Source: Serpentinimonas barnesii
Lineage (GTDB): Bacteria; Pseudomonadota; Gammaproteobacteria; Burkholderiales; Burkholderiaceae_C
NCBI RefSeq assembly: GCF_000696225.1
Contig: NZ_BAWN01000034.1
Coordinates: forward strand, 1 to 37,846
Length of the DNA stretch: 37,846 nucleotides
Reading direction: 5' to 3'
Below are positions 14,094 to 23,408 of the stretch, piece by piece (positions within the stretch are counted from its first letter, which is position 1; each line of letters starts with the position of its first letter). The notes beneath the pieces were generated by a model. That model was not told the origin of the DNA. It saw only the letters and a list, made by a program, of their open reading frames with translations, and searched no databases. The translations under genes and the position numbers were made by a program.

Positions 14094-15989
14094 TTAGCGG
14101 CCGAAGGTGGCCAGCAAGGTTTCAAAAATCGACTGGATGCTTTGCAGGTAGCGCGCCGAAGCCTGGTAGGCTTGCTGAAACTGCAGCAAACGGGCAGCTT
14201 CTTCGTCAAGGTTGACACCGGCCTGGTTGGCGCGCGCCGCCTCGGCCTGCGCCGCCACGCGGGTGGCAAAGTCGGACTCGGCTTGGGCCACCTGAATGCT
14301 GCTTGAAACCGAAGCAAATACCGGAATGTAGCCGTCCGACAGGGTGTAGCCGTCGAGGGCATCGAGGTCGCGCAGGGCCAGCAGGGCTTGCGCGTTGCCG
14401 GCGTTTTGGCGCATGTCCAGACCGGTGGCGGCGCTCAAGGTGAAGCTGTCGCCCACCGCCGGTGAGCCGCGCAGGGTCAGGCTAAAGCCGTTGGCCACAA
14501 TCGGCTGCCCCGACGCAAAGGGCTGCACCGCCCCACCGTTGATGGTGTAGCCACCGGCCACAAAGGCGATCGTGGCGGGCAAGGTGAAGGGGGGGCTCTG
14601 CCCAGCCGGCCGATGCAGCGCCTCAACCTGCACATTGCCCGAGTTGCCCGCCGTGGCGGCCACCACCACCGGGCTGGCCAAGGCCAATTGCGAGGGCGAG
14701 CTGAGGTTGACCGCCATTGCCGCGGCGGCAGCGCGAAATGGCCGCACCAGCACGTCGGTGTTGGGCGCGCCGGTGTTTAGGCCGGAAAAGCGCAGCCCAT
14801 CAAGCGTGAGATCGGCGGTTGGAGCGGTGAAAGCCACGCTGTGGCCGTCGCTGACGCGGGTGATGGACCCGGTGCCGGCCGCAGTGAATGAAATCCGATA
14901 GTCGGAGGCTTGAAAGCTAGCGGGTGCGGCAGCGGCGCTGTCGATGCTCCAGCTCACCCCGGGTGGCGTCACCGAGCCGTTCACCACCGCAACCGAGGCC
15001 GTAAAGTACGAGGCCGGCAAGGGGCGAAAGAAATCAACGCCCGGGTTGCCATTGAGGTCCAAGCCGGCCCGGTGCTGGCGGTTCGTCAGCTCCAGCGTGG
15101 AGAGCGCCAAGCGCCCGAGCTGGGTGGCCACGGCGGCCACGTCGTCGTTGTAGAAGGCCAATACGCCACGCAGTTGCCCACCCACCAGCAAGTCTTCGTT
15201 GATGATGGCCCCGGCGCTGCCAAAGCCGATGGTGTACAAGCCCTCGGCACTGACCGTCTCAGAGCCCACCAAGGGCGTGGCGCGCACCCCCAACACCAGC
15301 GGCACGCTGCCCCCCACGAACACCGTGAGCGAGCGGTCGTCGGCCTCCAGCGTATTGACCTGGACGATCTTGTTCAGGTCGGCCACCAGCCGGTCGCGCT
15401 GGTCGAGCAGGTCGTTGGGTGCGGTGCCGCCGGCGTAGGCATCGACAATGCGCTGATTGAGCTGCGCAATGCTGGCCCCAAGCCGGTTGGCCTGCTCGAT
15501 GCCGGCCTCGATCTGGACCCGGGTGGTGGCGCGCAGTTCTTCGAGCTGGTTGGCGGTTTGATTGAGTCGGTTGCTAAATTCCTCGGCCCGTGATAGCACC
15601 ACCCCGCGCGCGGTTTGGTTGGTGGGAGAGGCCACGGTGTCGGCCCAGGCATTCAAAAACCCATTGAGCTGGTTCCCGATGCCGGCCTCGCCCATGGGAA
15701 ACAACTGCTCCAGCGTTTGCAGGCGCTGGAAGCGAATGTTGGCCGATTCGGCGGCCGCCGCGCTGAGGTTGGCTTCGCGGGTCAGGAACTGGTTGAAGGC
15801 GCGCTCGACCGACGCCACCTGCACGCCCTTGCCAAAATAGCCGGCGCCAAACTTTTGCCCCGGCACCTGCTGCAGATCGACGTTCTGGCGCGAAAAGCCG
15901 GGCGTGTTGACGTTGGCAATGTTGTGCCCGATCACCTGCAGGGCCGCCATATTGGCTTGGAGCGCCGTGACGCCGACGTTGAATCCCAT
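14094..15989 (-). CDS. flgK: flagellar hook-associated protein FlgK (HAP1)
   Basis: FlgK forms the first junction ring on the hook tip. The 631-residue protein begins MGFNVGVTALQANMAALQVI and carries the N-terminal rod-hook motif GHNIANVNTPGFSRQNVDL. It ends with the C-terminal helix AARLLQFQQAYQASARYLQS, the axial-family pair of segments that form the core. The large middle part is variable, as in relatives. It lies between flgJ (6 bp before) and flgL (11 bp after) and is probably translated from the same message. Confidence 0.95.
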   Translation of the reverse strand: MGFNVGVTALQANMAALQVIGHNIANVNTPGFSRQNVDLQQVPGQKFGAGYFGKGVQVASVERAFNQFLTREANLSAAAAESANIRFQRLQTLEQLFPMGEAGIGNQLNGFLNAWADTVASPTNQTARGVVLSRAEEFSNRLNQTANQLEELRATTRVQIEAGIEQANRLGASIAQLNQRIVDAYAGGTAPNDLLDQRDRLVADLNKIVQVNTLEADDRSLTVFVGGSVPLVLGVRATPLVGSETVSAEGLYTIGFGSAGAIINEDLLVGGQLRGVLAFYNDDVAAVATQLGRLALSTLELTNRQHRAGLDLNGNPGVDFFRPLPASYFTASVAVVNGSVTPPGVSWSIDSAAAAPASFQASDYRISFTAAGTGSITRVSDGHSVAFTAPTADLTLDGLRFSGLNTGAPNTDVLVRPFRAAAAAMAVNLSSPSQLALASPVVVAATAGNSGNVQVEALHRPAGQSPPFTLPATIAFVAGGYTINGGAVQPFASGQPIVANGFSLTLRGSPAVGDSFTLSAATGLDMRQNAGNAQALLALRDLDALDGYTLSDGYIPVFASVSSSIQVAQAESDFATRVAAQAEAARANQAGVNLDEEAARLLQFQQAYQASARYLQSIQSIFETLLATFGR

Positions 15990-15995
15990 GGCCGC

Positions 15996-16916
15996 TTACC
16001 CCAGTGCCCGTTTGACGTTGATGGTGGCATTGATCACGCGCTCGAGCTTGCTGGCGTAGCGCGGATCGGTGGCGTAACCGGCCTGCTGCACCTCTTGCGC
16101 AAATGCGCGTGGCGAGTGCAGGTTTTGCATGACTTCGGCGTAGCGCGGGCTGCGCCCGATCAGGCGGGCGTAGTCGCGAAAGGCCTCGACCGGGTTGTCG
16201 TAGGCGCGAAAGCGCTGCACCATGCGCTGCGGCGCGCCGTTGACGTATTCGGTGGTGGTGATCTCGGCCACGCGGCCGCGCCAACCGGGTGTGGCTTTGA
16301 TGCCAAACAGGTTGAAGCTGTCGGAGCCGTCGGCGTTGCGGATCGGGCTGCGGCCCCAGCCGGTTTCGTGGGCGGCCTTGCCGATCATGAAGCTGGCCGG
16401 GATGCCGCTCTCGCGCTCGACCTGCTGCGCCGCCTGGCGGTGCTGCGACACAAAGGCGGCTTGGCTGGCACTGGGCTGGGCCACCGGGCCGCGCACGGTG
16501 GCCGTGGCGGGGGGCAGGGCCAGCGCAGCCGCAGGGGCGGCATCCGCCGCGCCGGCAGCACCCGCCGCACCGGGCTGGGTTTGCAGCAGCAACTGGCGCT
16601 CGATCATTTCGCCCAAACCGCGCGGCAGCCCAGTCATCTTGAGCGCCCATTGCTCGTCCAGCATCTGGGTGCCCAGGCCGGCCGACTCGTCGCCCATCAG
16701 GCCGCTGCTTTCGGTGGCTTCGCGCATGCTCTTGAGCAGCTCGCGCATGAACAGGGCCTCGAACTGGCGCGCGGTTTCGCGGATGGCGGCGCGGCTGTCG
16801 CGGCCCGCCAAATGGTTGAGCTGGTCGAGCGAGGTCGAGTCCACCGCCAAGCCGCGCTGCATGGCCAGCGGCATGGCCGAGGCGGCCGGCAGGCTCAGGC
16901 TAGCGGTCGGGGTCAT
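15996..16916 (-). CDS. flgJ: rod cap / peptidoglycan hydrolase FlgJ
   Basis: FlgJ caps the growing rod in the periplasm and opens the peptidoglycan. The 306-residue protein has an N-terminal rod-binding domain (TARQFEALFMRELLKSMREA, then GTQMLDEQWA, about 45-95), an Ala/Pro-rich linker (about 115-150), and a C-terminal glucosaminidase domain (from ~155: AAQQVERESGIPASFMIGKA and HETGWG with the catalytic Glu, then FNLFGIKA). Its ATG follows the flgI stop directly (TGA then ATG), so translation is coupled. Domain order and length are those of two-domain beta/gammaproteobacterial FlgJ. Confidence 0.95.
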   Translation of the reverse strand: MTPTASLSLPAASAMPLAMQRGLAVDSTSLDQLNHLAGRDSRAAIRETARQFEALFMRELLKSMREATESSGLMGDESAGLGTQMLDEQWALKMTGLPRGLGEMIERQLLLQTQPGAAGAAGAADAAPAAALALPPATATVRGPVAQPSASQAAFVSQHRQAAQQVERESGIPASFMIGKAAHETGWGRSPIRNADGSDSFNLFGIKATPGWRGRVAEITTTEYVNGAPQRMVQRFRAYDNPVEAFRDYARLIGRSPRYAEVMQNLHSPRAFAQEVQQAGYATDPRYASKLERVINATINVKRALG

Positions 16917-18071
16917 TCAGATCACCTCCAGCTCGGCGCGCAGCGAACCGGCGGCGCGCAGCGCTTGCAAGATCGAGACCAAATCCATCGGGGTGGCGCC
17001 CATGGCGTTGAGGGCGCGCACCACCTCGCTGAGCTGGGTGCTGGCGGGCATTTGGATGAGCGCCCCACCCTCTTGCCCGATCTGCACTTCGGCCTGTTCG
17101 ACCACCACCGGCCGCGTACCCGGCGGAGAAAAAGGCGCTGGCATGGCCACTTGGGGCGTGGCGCGAATGGTCACGGTCAGGTTGCCATGTGCCACTGCGG
17201 CCGGCGCCAGCGTAACGCTCTGGTTCATGACCACCGAGCCGGTGCGCGAGTTGACCACCACGCGCGCCGTTGGGGGGGCGAGCTGCAGCGGCAAGTCTTC
17301 GATGTCGGCCATGAAGGCCACCCGCGCATGGGGATCGGCTGGCGCGCGCAAACGCACCAAGCGGCCATCGAGCGCCTGCGCCGTGCCCTCGCCTTTGGCG
17401 AGGTTGATTGACAGCGCGACCCGGCGCGCAGTCTGGAAATCGGCCGCATTGAGGTTGAGGTCGATGCTTGGCCCGAGCAAAAACGAGGTGGCCACGGCGC
17501 GCTCCACCTGACCGCCGTTTGGAATGCGGCCCACGCTGAGGTGGTTGATCACCACCTGCGTTCCGGCTGCCCCCGCGCCCGCCCCACCGACCAGCAAATT
17601 GCCTTGTGCGAGCGCGTAAATCTGCCCATCGACACCGCGCAGCGGCGTGGTGATAAGGGTGCCGCCGCGCAGCGAGCGCGCATTGCCCACCGACGAAACC
17701 GTGACATCAAGCGCTTGCCCGGGCTGGGCAAAGGCGGGCAGTTGCGCCGTCACCAGCACCGCCGCCACGTTGCGCGGCTGGAAGTTGGCCCCCGGTGGCA
17801 GGCTCAGGCCATGTTGTTCGAGGTAGTTGCGCAGCGACTGCGCGGTAAAAGGCATCTGCGCGGCCTGGTCGCCGGTGCCATCCAAGCCCACCACCAGCCC
17901 ATAGCCGGTGAGCGGGTTGCTGCGCACGCCTTGCACCACCGCCACATCTTTGATGCGGGTGCTGGCCTGCAGCGGCGCCGCCACGGCCAGCCAAAGGGCT
18001 AGGCACGCAAGCCACAGCGTGGCCCAGCCGGGTAGGCCGGAGGCGGTGGCGGTGGTGAGGCGAAACAACAT
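16917..18071 (-). CDS. flgI: flagellar P-ring protein FlgI
   Basis: FlgI forms the periplasmic P-ring around the rod. The 384-residue precursor starts at MLFRLTTA and has a Sec signal peptide (hydrophobic WLACLALWLAVAAPLQA, then mature STRIKDVAVVQGVRSN). Characteristic motifs are GYGLVVGLDGTGD, PGANFQPRNVAAVLVTAQLP and the C-terminal LNAMGATPMDLVSILQAL. A longer in-frame start at 18101 lacks a signal-peptide layout and is rejected. A sigma-28-like promoter overlaps the flgH stop just upstream, so flgI-flgJ-flgK-flgL could also be expressed as a later class. Confidence 0.96.
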   Translation of the reverse strand: MLFRLTTATASGLPGWATLWLACLALWLAVAAPLQASTRIKDVAVVQGVRSNPLTGYGLVVGLDGTGDQAAQMPFTAQSLRNYLEQHGLSLPPGANFQPRNVAAVLVTAQLPAFAQPGQALDVTVSSVGNARSLRGGTLITTPLRGVDGQIYALAQGNLLVGGAGAGAAGTQVVINHLSVGRIPNGGQVERAVATSFLLGPSIDLNLNAADFQTARRVALSINLAKGEGTAQALDGRLVRLRAPADPHARVAFMADIEDLPLQLAPPTARVVVNSRTGSVVMNQSVTLAPAAVAHGNLTVTIRATPQVAMPAPFSPPGTRPVVVEQAEVQIGQEGGALIQMPASTQLSEVVRALNAMGATPMDLVSILQALRAAGSLRAELEVI

Positions 18072-18110
18072 GCAAACTCCGAAGCGGTAAGGTGCGGCCA
18101 TCGGTGCAGG

Positions 18111-18137
18111 CCTTCGGTTCGATTGTGGAAAACTTTA
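18111..18137 (-). promoter_or_regulatory. sigma-28-like promoter upstream of flgI
   Basis: On the minus strand TAAAGTTT (perfect -35) is followed after 11 bases by ACCGAAGG, which keeps the central CCGA of the GCCGATAA -10 consensus. It overlaps the flgH stop codon and lies 40 bp before the flgI start. Sixteen bases of it recur upstream of flgB (23409-23424). Confidence 0.5.
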
Positions 18138-18839
18138 GAACGGCATAAGCGTTAAAAAGAAGCGCGAAAGCCAGCCAAATGTCTGCGCATCGGCCTGCGC
18201 CCCGCGCCCACGCGAGAGCACGCGCACGTTGGCGACCTGGGTCGATTGCACCGTGTTGCCGGGCCGGATGGTGCGCGGGTCGACCGTGCCCGAAAACTGC
18301 AACACGTCCACGTTTTGATTCACGCCGATTTGCTTCTCACCCACCACGATCAGGTGCCCGTTGGGCAGCACCTGCGTTACCACCGCCACAATGCTGCCCG
18401 TGAAGGTGTTGGTGGCCTCGGTGCTGCCATCGCCGTTGAAGGTGTTTTCGGTCTCGGCCCCGGTGTTCAGCCGCCCCAGCATGCGCGCCCCCGTGAAAGG
18501 CAAGGCGCTGATGCTGGCGCTGATTTCGGAGTTGCGGTTGACCGTGGTGGACGACTCTTGGGTGGCGCTTAGGCGCTCGCTGATCTGGATGTTCAGAACG
18601 TCGCCCACCAAGCGGGCGCGGTGGTCTTCGAAGCCGGGGCGAAAGGTGGCGGCGTTGAACAGGCTGCCGTTGAGCGGCGCGGCGGCGGCTGGCTGCGCCG
18701 AGGCGATTTCGAGCGTGCGCGGGGCCGGCACCAAATCGACCTCGGGGATTTGCGACAAGGCGGTGCAGCCGCTGAGGGCCAACGCGGCAAAGGGCAGCGC
18801 CAGCAGCGCCGACCAACGCAAGGAGGGGGTGGTTTTCAT
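18135..18839 (-). CDS. flgH: flagellar L-ring lipoprotein FlgH
   Basis: FlgH builds the outer-membrane L-ring bushing. The 234-residue precursor has a lipoprotein signal (MKTTPSLRW, hydrophobic LLALPFAALA, lipobox LSGC with the lipidated cysteine at about residue 24). The body has the family features GSLFNAATFRPGFEDHRARL, VGDVLNIQI, and the C-terminal SGTVDPRTIRPGNTVQSTQV. ATG 18839 fits the lipoprotein signal. The longer frame at 18917 overlaps flgG and has no signal peptide. It lies 28 bp after flgG. Confidence 0.95.
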   Translation of the reverse strand: MKTTPSLRWSALLALPFAALALSGCTALSQIPEVDLVPAPRTLEIASAQPAAAAPLNGSLFNAATFRPGFEDHRARLVGDVLNIQISERLSATQESSTTVNRNSEISASISALPFTGARMLGRLNTGAETENTFNGDGSTEATNTFTGSIVAVVTQVLPNGHLIVVGEKQIGVNQNVDVLQFSGTVDPRTIRPGNTVQSTQVANVRVLSRGRGAQADAQTFGWLSRFFLTLMPF

Positions 18840-18867
18840 GGCAAGGCCTCGCAGGGGCAGCAGGACA

Positions 18868-19650
18868 TCAGATTTGCGCCAGCCGCTGCAGCATCTGGTC
18901 CGAGGTTTGCACGGCACGCGAGTTGAGCTCGTAGGCGCGCTGGGTTTGGATCATGGCCACCAGCTCTTGCACCACGTTCACGTTGGAGCTTTCCAAAAAG
19001 CCTTGCATCACCGGGCCACGGCCTTCGCTGCCGGGCGCGCCGGCGGCGGCTTCGCCGGAGGCAGCGGTCTCGGTGAACAGGTTTTGCCCACGCGGCTCCA
19101 GCCCGGCCGGGTTGATGAAGGTGGCCAGCGTGATGGTGCCGGCCTGCTGCGGCTGCGGGTTGTTGCCCACCAGCACCGAAACCGTGCCATCGGTGCCAAT
19201 GGTGATGCTGCGCGTGTCGGCCGGAATGGTCACGCCACCCAGCACTGGCATGCCGCTGTTGGTGACCAGCCGCCCTTCGGCGGTGATCTTGAAGCTGCCG
19301 TCGCGGGTGTAGGCGGTGCTGCCGTCGGGCATTTCGACCTGGAAAAAGCCGTCGCCGTTGATGGCCACATCGAGCTGGTTGTTGCTCTGCTGCAGCGCGC
19401 CTTGGGTGTAGGTGCGCGCGGTGGCCACGGTGCGCACCCCGAGCCCGAGCTGCAAGCCGGTGGGCAGCTCGGACTGCTCGGCGGTCTGGCCCCCGACCTG
19501 GCGCAGGTTTTGGTAGATCAGATCTTCGAACAAGGCGGTGCTGCGCTTGAAGCCGGTGGTCGAGACGTTGGCCAGGTTGTGCGAAATCACGTCCAACTGG
19601 GTTTGCTGGGCGCGCATGCCGGTGCTGGCAATGTTCAAGGAGTTGATCAT
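18868..19650 (-). CDS. flgG: flagellar distal rod protein FlgG
   Basis: FlgG forms the distal rod. The 260-residue length is standard. The N-terminal axial motif is LNIASTGMRAQQTQLDVISH followed by NLANVSTTGFKRS. Central motifs include QLDVAINGDGFFQV and AYTRDGSFK, and the C-terminus has SNVNVVQELVAMIQTQRAYE. It lies in the order flgF-flgG-flgH with a 33-bp gap to flgF. Confidence 0.96.
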   Translation of the reverse strand: MINSLNIASTGMRAQQTQLDVISHNLANVSTTGFKRSTALFEDLIYQNLRQVGGQTAEQSELPTGLQLGLGVRTVATARTYTQGALQQSNNQLDVAINGDGFFQVEMPDGSTAYTRDGSFKITAEGRLVTNSGMPVLGGVTIPADTRSITIGTDGTVSVLVGNNPQPQQAGTITLATFINPAGLEPRGQNLFTETAASGEAAAGAPGSEGRGPVMQGFLESSNVNVVQELVAMIQTQRAYELNSRAVQTSDQMLQRLAQI

Positions 19651-19683
19651 GATGAACCTCTCGGTGGCGAATGGGGGGCGGAA

Positions 19684-20427
19684 TTAGCCCTGCAGGCTCA
19701 GCAGGCGGCTGGCGGTTTGGTCGTTGCGCTCGGCGTTTTGCAGCATGCGCAGTTGCAACTCGTACTGGCGCGCCACGCTGATCATGCCGACCATGGCCTC
19801 GATCGGGTTCACGTTGGAACCCTCCAGCGTGCCGTCGGCCAAGGTGGCGGTTGGGTCGGCGGCCAAGGGGGCGCCATTGGCGCTGCGAAACAGGCCGTCG
19901 TTGCCGCGCACCAGCCGCTGCGCGGCGTCGTCGGGCGTGACCAACTTGAGGCGCCCGATGGCTTGCGGCGGCTCGTTGCCCACGCGCGCGCTCACGGTGC
20001 CGTCGCTGGCGATCATCACCTGGGCGTTGGCGGGCACATCGATCGGGGCCGCACCGTCGTCGAGCATGGGCAGGCCGTTGACGCCCACCAACTGCCCCTG
20101 CGCCGACACCTGCAAGGCGCCGGCGCGGGTGTAGGCCTCGGTGCCATCGAGCGCTTGCACGGCAAAAAAGGAGCGCCCAAGGGCGGCCACGTCGAGGTTG
20201 CGCCCGGTCTGGTTCATCGTGCCCGGCGTGTCGAGGTGGCCGGCCGTGGCCTCCAGCGCAAAGGCGCGCGTGCTGGCCCCTTCGCCGCGCAAGGGCACCG
20301 CGCGAAAGGTAGACAGTTCGGCCCGAAAGCCGTTGGTGCTCACGTTGGCCAGGTTGTGCGTGAGCGCCTGCTTGCGGTGCATGGCCGCATTGGCGCCCGA
20401 GAGCGCGAGGTAGATCATGCGGTCCAT
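19684..20427 (-). CDS. flgF: flagellar proximal rod protein FlgF
   Basis: FlgF is a proximal rod subunit. The 247-residue protein begins MDRMIYLALSGANAAMHRKQ, continues with the LTHNLANVSTNGFRAELSTF axial motif, and has GRSFFAVQALDGTEAYTRAG in the middle and SNVNPIEAMVGMISVARQYE near the end, as in family members. The gap to flgE is 38 bp. Nothing unusual is seen. Confidence 0.95.
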   Translation of the reverse strand: MDRMIYLALSGANAAMHRKQALTHNLANVSTNGFRAELSTFRAVPLRGEGASTRAFALEATAGHLDTPGTMNQTGRNLDVAALGRSFFAVQALDGTEAYTRAGALQVSAQGQLVGVNGLPMLDDGAAPIDVPANAQVMIASDGTVSARVGNEPPQAIGRLKLVTPDDAAQRLVRGNDGLFRSANGAPLAADPTATLADGTLEGSNVNPIEAMVGMISVARQYELQLRMLQNAERNDQTASRLLSLQG

Positions 20428-20465
20428 GGGGGTGCTCCTGGGTCAGGCGGTGGATTGGGCGCCCA

Positions 20466-21791
20466 TCAGCGCAAGTTCACCAGCGTCTGCATCATCTGGT
20501 CTTGGGTGCGGATGGTCTGCGCGTTGGCTTGGTAGGAGCGCTGCGCCACGATCATGTTGACCAGCTCCTGCGTCAGATCGACGTTCGATTCTTCCAGCGA
20601 GCTTTGGCGCACCAGCCCCAAGCGGCCCTCCAGCGGCCCGCCCAACACCACCGCGCCCGAGGCGATGGTCTCAGACCAATAGCCGCCGTTGATCGGCTGC
20701 AGGCCCTGCAGGTTGCGAAAATTGCCCAGCGCCACTTGGCCCTCGGCGATCGACACCCCGTTCGAGTAGCGCGCCAAGATGACACCGTTTTCGCCGATGT
20801 CGATCGAGGTCAGCTCGCCCGAGCTGTAGCCGTCTTGGCGCAAATCGAAGACGCCAAACTTGCTGCCGTACTGGGTCAGGGTGAAACCGGCGGTGGGGTC
20901 GCCCAGACGCAGCCCAAAGCTGAACGTGCCATCGCTCGGAAACGAGGCGTTGCCGGTGTGCAAGGTGCCGGTTGGGGCGGGAGTCGGCACCGGGCCCGCC
21001 GTGACGCTGATGGGTGCCAGCGCGGCACTGGATACCTGGCCGGCGGCATCGAACACCACGTTGCCCAGCGACATGCCCGAGACGCCATTGTCGGCGCTGG
21101 CTATGACCTGCCACGTGTTGGCGGCTGGCAGGCGCACGAAATACATCTGCAAGGGGATGGGATTGCCTTGCGAATCAAACACATTGGCGGCGGTGCCAAA
21201 GGTTTTTTGCCCCTCGCTCAGGGGGAAACTGGCGCTGGTGGCCGGCGACACCACCTGCGGCGCCGCCCGTGCGTCGAGGTTGGCGCTCAGGAACAAGCCC
21301 TGCATGGCCACGTCTGGGTTGCTGCCGGTGCGGCGCGGGGCAATGGCGGCTCCGGTGGGCAGCGTCAGGTCGGCTGTCACCACACTGGTGCGCCGCCCCG
21401 CTTCGTCGGTCGGGAAGCCCTGCAGGCGCGAGCCGTTGTTGGTGACGATGAAGCCCTCGCGGTCGAGCTTGAACTCGCCGTTGCGGGTGTAGAGGGTGGA
21501 GCCGTCGGGCGCGGCAACCTGGAAAAACCCGCTGCCGTTGATGGCCAGATCGAGCTGGTTGCCGGTGATCTTTAGGTTGCCTTGGGTAAAGAGCTGCGCC
21601 ACCGTGGCCACCTGCACCCCAATGCCGGCGTTGTCACCCCCTGCGGCACCCAGCGAAGAGGCATAGACCTCGGCAAACTCAACCCGCGAGGCCTTCATGC
21701 CGGTGGTGTTGGCGTTGGCAATGTTGTGCCCGATCACCTCTAGGTTGCGAGACGATGCGTTGAGGCCCGACAGGCCGGTCTGAAAACTCAT
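20466..21791 (-). CDS. flgE: flagellar hook protein FlgE
   Basis: FlgE polymerises into the hook. The 441-residue protein has the N-terminal MSFQTGLSGLNASSRNLEVI, then GHNIANANTTGMKASRVEFA, the D1-domain motif QLDLAINGSGFFQV with DGSTLYTRNGEFKLD, and the C-terminal ESNVDLTQELVNMIVAQRSY. The length is within the usual range of ~400-450. It follows flgD, the hook cap, by 30 bp. Confidence 0.96.
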   Translation of the reverse strand: MSFQTGLSGLNASSRNLEVIGHNIANANTTGMKASRVEFAEVYASSLGAAGGDNAGIGVQVATVAQLFTQGNLKITGNQLDLAINGSGFFQVAAPDGSTLYTRNGEFKLDREGFIVTNNGSRLQGFPTDEAGRRTSVVTADLTLPTGAAIAPRRTGSNPDVAMQGLFLSANLDARAAPQVVSPATSASFPLSEGQKTFGTAANVFDSQGNPIPLQMYFVRLPAANTWQVIASADNGVSGMSLGNVVFDAAGQVSSAALAPISVTAGPVPTPAPTGTLHTGNASFPSDGTFSFGLRLGDPTAGFTLTQYGSKFGVFDLRQDGYSSGELTSIDIGENGVILARYSNGVSIAEGQVALGNFRNLQGLQPINGGYWSETIASGAVVLGGPLEGRLGLVRQSSLEESNVDLTQELVNMIVAQRSYQANAQTIRTQDQMMQTLVNLR

Positions 21792-21821
21792 GGAAAGCTC
21801 CTGATTGAGAGGGATGCGGCC

Positions 21822-22478
21822 TCAGAGAAAGGCCAGAATTTGCTGCTGGGTGATGGTGCTGCCGTCGGCGCCGCGCAGCCGCAAGGCCCCATCGACCACA
21901 CCGACGGAATCGATGCGCTGGCGCGCCAGCGGCAGCGCGGTCACCGCCTGCCCAGCGCTGCTGGCTTGGATTTGCATGCTCCCCACGCGCGCCGGATCGA
22001 TGCTGCCCAGCGGCCACTCGAAATGCTGCATTCCCGCGCCGCGGGCCCCCAGATCGACGCTGCCCAGCACCTCGCCGGCCCGCCCCAGCACGTCGATGCG
22101 CACCTGATCGACCGCCTGCGGCAAGCTGAAACTGCCCTGCGCCACCCCGTTGCTGACGGCCAGCGCATTGCCCTGCGCCACCACCTGGCGCCCGACCAGC
22201 GCCGCCGCCTGCACCCCTTGCGCCATGTGAAACTGCTCGGCCAGGCTGTTGACGGTCTGGTTGAGCTGCTGGATGCCGGTGACGGTGTTGATCTGCGCCA
22301 TCTGGGTCGTCATCTGCGCGTTGTCCATCGGGTTGAGCGGGTCTTGGTTGCTCAACTGGGCCAAAAAGAGCTTGAGAAAACGGTCTTGCGCGGCCTGCGG
22401 GTCGGTGGCCTGCGCTTGCGTGCCACCACTGGCGTTGTAGGCGTCGATCTGGCTGCGGTTGAGCGGTGTCATGAACAT
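21822..22478 (-). CDS. flgD: flagellar hook capping / assembly protein FlgD
   Basis: FlgD caps the hook during growth. The 218-residue protein has the conserved DRFLKLFLAQLSNQDPLNPM stretch (about 33-52) and then NAQMTTQMAQINTVTGIQQL, followed by the FlgD tudor/Ig-like domains. Two in-frame ATGs lie at the start (MFMTPL). Either is possible, and the first is used here. The order flgC-flgD-flgE is conventional. Confidence 0.94.
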   Translation of the reverse strand: MFMTPLNRSQIDAYNASGGTQAQATDPQAAQDRFLKLFLAQLSNQDPLNPMDNAQMTTQMAQINTVTGIQQLNQTVNSLAEQFHMAQGVQAAALVGRQVVAQGNALAVSNGVAQGSFSLPQAVDQVRIDVLGRAGEVLGSVDLGARGAGMQHFEWPLGSIDPARVGSMQIQASSAGQAVTALPLARQRIDSVGVVDGALRLRGADGSTITQQQILAFL

Positions 22479-22503
22479 GGGGAGGGCTCCAAAAAGGGGG
22501 CGG

Positions 22504-22911
22504 TCATTGGCCCATTTGCAGCGTGCGCAGCAACAGGGTGCGGGCGGTGTTCATCACCTCGACGTTGTTTTGGTAGGCGCGCGAGGCCGAGATCATGTTG
22601 ACCATCTCCTCCACCGGATTCACGTTGGAGTGCGTCACGTAGCCCTCGCCGTCGGCGCTGGGGTGCTGCGGGTTGAAGACGCGCCGGTTGGGCGCATCGC
22701 TCTCGATGATGTTTTGCACCCGCACCCCGGCCGAGGCCGGGTTGTTGCCCATGGGCACGGTCTGAAACACCACCTGGCGCGCGCGAAAGGCCTGCCCGTC
22801 GGGGCCGGCCACGGCGTCGGCGTTGGCCAAGTTGCTGGCCACGGCGTTGAGGCGCTGCGCCTGGGCGCTGATGGCGCTGCCCGAGACATTGAAAATGGTG
22901 AACATCGACAT
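22504..22911 (-). CDS. flgC: flagellar proximal rod protein FlgC
   Basis: FlgC is a proximal rod subunit. The 135-residue protein has the N-terminal axial motif AISAQAQRLNAVASNLANAD and the C-terminal SNVNPVEEMVNMISASRAYQ followed by NNVEVMNTARTLLLRTLQMG. The length is standard. The start ATG lies 12 bp after the flgB stop. Confidence 0.95.
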   Translation of the reverse strand: MSMFTIFNVSGSAISAQAQRLNAVASNLANADAVAGPDGQAFRARQVVFQTVPMGNNPASAGVRVQNIIESDAPNRRVFNPQHPSADGEGYVTHSNVNPVEEMVNMISASRAYQNNVEVMNTARTLLLRTLQMGQ

Positions 22912-22923
22912 GAGGTTGCTCCT

Positions 22924-23352
22924 TCACTGACCCTGGATGGCGCTGAGCATGGTGCGCACATGGCCGTTGATGAAACGCAGGGTCGATTCGTACTGCACCG
23001 CGTTGTGCATGAAGTTGGCGCGCTGCTGGTCCATGTCGACGCTGTTGCCGTCTAGGCTGGGCTGGGTCTGCACGCTGTACTGCACGCGGTTGCGGTCGGC
23101 CACATCGCCCAAGGCGGCACTGGTGCGCAAATGGCGCGCATCGCCCCCCCCAAGCACCGGCATGGCGCCGGCGCGCAGCTCCGACCCGCGCGCCTGCACA
23201 TTGCCCAACGCCTGCTTAAAGTCGAAGTCGCGCGCCACGAAGCCGGGCGTGTCGGCGTTGGCGATGTTGCTGGCCAGCACCTGCTGGCGGTGCGCCCGCA
23301 GTTGCAAGACGTCGGAGAAAAACTCCATGCGACGGGTCAGGTGCTCGAACAC
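22924..23352 (-). CDS. flgB: flagellar proximal rod protein FlgB
   Basis: FlgB is a proximal rod subunit. The GTG at 23352 is chosen as start. AGGAG lies 6 bases upstream, and the resulting 142-residue protein (M)FEHLTRRMEFF...LRAHRQQVLASNIANADTPG aligns with the family. The longer frame to 23457 would run through the promoter region. The C-terminus has NFMHNAVQYESTLRFINGHV, as expected. It is the first gene of the leftward flgB-flgL series, divergent from flgA, with an FlhDC-type palindrome between them. Confidence 0.93.
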   Translation of the reverse strand: MFEHLTRRMEFFSDVLQLRAHRQQVLASNIANADTPGFVARDFDFKQALGNVQARGSELRAGAMPVLGGGDARHLRTSAALGDVADRNRVQYSVQTQPSLDGNSVDMDQQRANFMHNAVQYESTLRFINGHVRTMLSAIQGQ

Positions 23353-23408
23353 GCTGCGCTCCTGGTGTTGAAGGGCCAGGGGCACGAAACCAATGGCCCC
23401 CGATGCAG

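Noticed and set aside
15615-17411. 598-codon rightward open frame
   Set aside because: It is antisense to flgJ, flgI and flgK and is rich in His/Arg/Gly as expected from the complementary strand of GC-rich genes. The flagellar genes on the other strand have clear family motifs.
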